Below are positions 62,001 to 64,000 of a DNA stretch of 64,000 bases, in pieces; the stretch's first letter is position 1, and each line of letters starts with the position of its first letter. A program made the position numbers and the translations under genes. This stretch comes from Euryarchaeota archaeon UBA86 (GTDB lineage: Archaea > Thermoplasmatota > Poseidoniia > Poseidoniales > Thalassarchaeaceae), in assembly GCA_002503055.1 (NCBI GenBank), contig DAQX01000007.1, forward strand, positions 1-64,000, in the 5' to 3' direction. The notes beneath the pieces are model-generated. The model did no database searches and was not told where the DNA came from. It saw only the letters and a program-made list of their open reading frames with translations.

Positions 62001-63226
62001 GGCCATCCTAGTGCAGGCCAGCCTGTGTGTTCGGAATCATTCCAATCTATTTCCTCGAGCAGAGCCAAGACCTCATCTTTGTCACTGAGGTCTTGTTCTA
62101 CTTGGATTCTATGTAGCATCCCCTTGAGACTCCCAATTCTAGGGCCCGGCTCAAGTCCAGTAACTTGTGAGAGAGTATTACCATCTACTAGGGGGGAGTT
62201 TCCAGACCTTAGTGGAGCAAGATCTGATAATGACTTCTCGAGAATACTGACATCTCGGCCCAGTCCCTTGCAATAAAGGATGAATCTAATCTGACGCAAC
62301 TCTGGAAGAGCCGCTCTGAATACCCTCATCTCTGAAATTTCGGAAGGGAGGGGGGCATCCCGTGAATCGTGGAGGAATGAAATCTCACGCAAATCATCCT
62401 TCGACATCTTGAGAGATTCTCTTAACAGACTAGATAATTCACTACTGCTTCTCATATCTCCGCTACTCATTATTGCCATGTTGGTCACATAATCATGACA
62501 TAGCAGTGGATTGTAGTTAACTTGCAAACCCGGAAGAATCTCACTGATTACTCCGTCATCATGCATCATTGACAATGCAACTGAGGCATTAGGCGACTCT
62601 AGAGTTCGAATCAACTCATATCCAATCCTCTCTTTGGACACCTGAGAAAGCATTCCAATGTTATCCTTGACAGCAGTTCTTAGTTCCGAATGCATGTATT
62701 CTACCTTTTCCGAAGCAAGGAACCGGTATGCTCTCATCACTCTAAGACCGTCTTCACTCAATCTATCGCCGGCTTCCCCGACTGATCTCAAGGTTCCATT
62801 CTGCAAATCCGACAATCCGCCAAAAGGGTCAACTAGATTCCATTCCGAATCGTATGCCATGGCGTTAATAGTGAAATCTCGGCGAGATAGGTCCTTTTTT
62901 ATGTCAACTCCGAATTCCACATTGTCAGGCCTCCTGCCGTCTCCATAACCTCCCTCGCTGCGCAGAGTGGTAACTTCCCAGTTTTCTCCTTGTCCGTCGA
63001 TCCTGACGACCACGGTCCCATAATCTGACCCATACATCAGAGAAAGAGGAAACAACTCCTTGACCTCATCTGGAAGCAATGTGGTCGCAATGTCCATGTC
63101 TGTCTTAGGGCATCCAGAGATTGACTCTCTTACCCACCCTCCGACTACCCAAGCCTTACCCTTGGAACGCAGTCCAGAAAGTACCTGCCTATCGGCTTCA
63201 CTGGCATAATCCGATGGCACTCCCAT
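61997..63226 (-). CDS. CCA-adding enzyme/poly(A)-polymerase-like nucleotidyltransferase, bacterial class II
   Basis: 409 residues. WVVGGWVRESI, the catalytic DxD in TDMDIATT, RRDFTINAMAYD, and EDGLRVMRAYRFLA are the class II (bacterial/eukaryotic) motifs. Archaea normally carry the unrelated class I CCA enzyme, so this looks like lateral acquisition or a second nucleotidyltransferase. Both tRNAs here encode CCA, so it may act in repair. The C-terminal half is helical. Confidence 0.85.
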   Translation of the reverse strand: MGVPSDYASEADRQVLSGLRSKGKAWVVGGWVRESISGCPKTDMDIATTLLPDEVKELFPLSLMYGSDYGTVVVRIDGQGENWEVTTLRSEGGYGDGRRPDNVEFGVDIKKDLSRRDFTINAMAYDSEWNLVDPFGGLSDLQNGTLRSVGEAGDRLSEDGLRVMRAYRFLASEKVEYMHSELRTAVKDNIGMLSQVSKERIGYELIRTLESPNASVALSMMHDDGVISEILPGLQVNYNPLLCHDYVTNMAIMSSGDMRSSSELSSLLRESLKMSKDDLREISFLHDSRDAPLPSEISEMRVFRAALPELRQIRFILYCKGLGRDVSILEKSLSDLAPLRSGNSPLVDGNTLSQVTGLEPGPRIGSLKGMLHRIQVEQDLSDKDEVLALLEEIDWNDSEHTGWPALGWP

Positions 63227-63299
63227 GACTGGCCGTTGGCGTCATGGTCATGATTCCTTCGGGCGTTAGACATATCTTCCATGAACGGTTCGAGGGTAC

Positions 63300-63710
63300 A
63301 TGGAGGTCGAACTGGTTCCCGTTGAGGCCCTCCTCCCTCATGAGAAAGTAGTAGAGCATAGGGTGGATAATCTAGAGAAGATGACTCTGAGGTGGAGGGC
63401 ATATACCAAACCACTACTGGTCGATAGGAAGACAGGGACAATTCTAGACGGCCATCATAGGACCAGTGTGGCCAAACGACTCAAACTGATGTGTCTACCT
63501 TGTGTACTTGTTGACTATCTTGAGGATGATAAGATAACACTGTCAGTATGGCCGAATTCTGGCAGGGAATCTCTAGAGAAGGAAGAAGTGGTCGAAGCCG
63601 CACTATCTGGAAATCTGTTCGGGCCGAAGACATCTAGGCACCTGCTATCTGACCATTTACCGCCCATCTCAGTTCCTCTGGATAGACTGAAGCAACCTGC
63701 TATAGAATAA
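63300..63710 (+). CDS. ParB/SerK-like small protein
   Basis: 136 residues. VELVPVEALLPHE at the start and ILDGHHRTSVAKRL (DGHHR at 50-54) match the ParB-N/sulfiredoxin-like fold. The C-terminus TSRHLLSDHLPPISVPLDRL resembles the free-serine kinase (SerK) family of archaea, where these proteins phosphorylate serine with ADP; SerK is longer (about 240). DNA-segregation ParB is unlikely because no ParA or HTH domain is seen. It ends 1 bp from the convergent small acidic gene. Confidence 0.6.
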   Translation: MEVELVPVEALLPHEKVVEHRVDNLEKMTLRWRAYTKPLLVDRKTGTILDGHHRTSVAKRLKLMCLPCVLVDYLEDDKITLSVWPNSGRESLEKEEVVEAALSGNLFGPKTSRHLLSDHLPPISVPLDRLKQPAIE

Positions 63711-63962
63711 TCACGGAACAAGGTCTTCGTGCCCGCCAGACATTCCAAATTCATCTTCGCTGGGTGAACCCGGCGAGGCAATCTCAACCGAGAGAAAGTC
63801 GCCGAAGATAGGCCACATAGGCTCCAACCAGTCCATTTCCATCAACAAAAGCTCGATTACAGGATGCTCCATGATTTCGTCCTCGGTAGACTCTTCGTCT
63901 AAGTCAGGTAGATCGCGTGGCAAATCCCTCAGCGAGATGATTAGCCCTTCTATTCTACTCAT
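63711..63962 (-). CDS. Small acidic protein, unknown function
   Basis: 83 residues, rich in Asp and Glu with several Leu/Met/Trp residues and no recognised domain. It fills the space to the window end and begins with MSRIEGLIISLRDLP. It ends 1 bp from the ParB/SerK-like gene. A real gene is likely because the gap would otherwise hold nothing in this dense genome, but the evidence is only positional. Confidence 0.4.
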   Translation of the reverse strand: MSRIEGLIISLRDLPRDLPDLDEESTEDEIMEHPVIELLLMEMDWLEPMWPIFGDFLSVEIASPGSPSEDEFGMSGGHEDLVP

Positions 63963-64000
63963 TGTTTCATCCTCAATTTCAATTATCTCAGAAATAAGTC

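Overview
This 64 kb window reads as a stretch of an archaeal chromosome, most likely a marine Thermoplasmatota of the Poseidoniales (Marine Group II) kind. The evidence is archaeal translation and RNA-processing genes (ribosomal proteins S27e, L37e, L40e and L44e, aIF2-alpha, Nop10, a Csl4-type exosome subunit, archaeal TyrRS and AspRS) and an archaeal LonB with a membrane insert. These sit beside a mevalonate-pathway HMG-CoA synthase, several acyl-CoA dehydrogenases with an electron-transfer flavoprotein, and giant secreted proteins built from animal-like repeats. Lineage is inferred from gene content; no 16S rRNA gene is present. Gene density is very high, many neighbours overlap as ATGA/GTGA, and I see no insertion sequence, prophage, CRISPR array or origin.

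Layout. 1-3.7 kb: METTL5-like methyltransferase, a Csl4 exosome subunit fused to an RRM, and a radical SAM enzyme. 3.8-9.1 kb: a 1746-residue surface protein. 9.1-15.6 kb (minus): a compact metabolic cluster (FabH-like ketosynthase, aldehyde dehydrogenase, asparaginase-II-like protein, luciferase-like monooxygenase, atypical SDR, formyltransferase), followed upstream by AspRS, GtrA and TrmI. 18.5-27.4 kb (plus): a second surface protein with a thioredoxin-like ectodomain, LonB, an MFS transporter, an isoaspartyl peptidase, UPF0147 and a class V aminotransferase. 27.4-34 kb: LysE exporter, L40e, PurA, P5C dehydrogenase, and a sodium:solute symporter behind a TPP riboswitch. 34-38.7 kb: a Pit phosphate transporter fused to a PhoU-like domain, divergent from an AbrB-PhoU regulator, then a thioredoxin-CcdA fusion. 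38.8-44.5 kb: tRNA-Val(CAC), DeoC, SerC, PdxT, a second radical SAM protein, a RecB-like nuclease with OB folds, and tRNA-Ser(CGA).

44.5-51.4 kb: a ubiquitin-like sulfur-carrier candidate, PAC2, and a translation operon (Nop10, aIF2-alpha, S27e, L44e), then L37e, PurF and a propeller-PKD protein. 51.4-61.4 kb: EtfA, EtfB, a glutaryl-CoA-dehydrogenase-like enzyme, TyrRS, HMG-CoA synthase, a SufS-like protein and a second acyl-CoA dehydrogenase. 61.5-64 kb: a GcvH-like protein that has lost the lipoyl lysine, a bacterial-class CCA-adding enzyme, a ParB/SerK-like protein and a small acidic protein.

Together the genes suggest a heterotroph that takes up and oxidises amino acids and acyl-CoAs (P5C dehydrogenase, two acyl-CoA dehydrogenases, ETF, asparaginase-type enzymes), imports a thiamin-type compound and phosphate, and displays very large surface proteins. 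The most unusual points are the Csl4-RRM fusion, the riboswitch-controlled symporter, the nuclease-OB fusion, the catabolic cluster with altered active sites, an L44e missing three of four zinc cysteines, the lysine-less GcvH homologue, and a recurring pattern of strong palindromes between promoter and start codon of selected genes.
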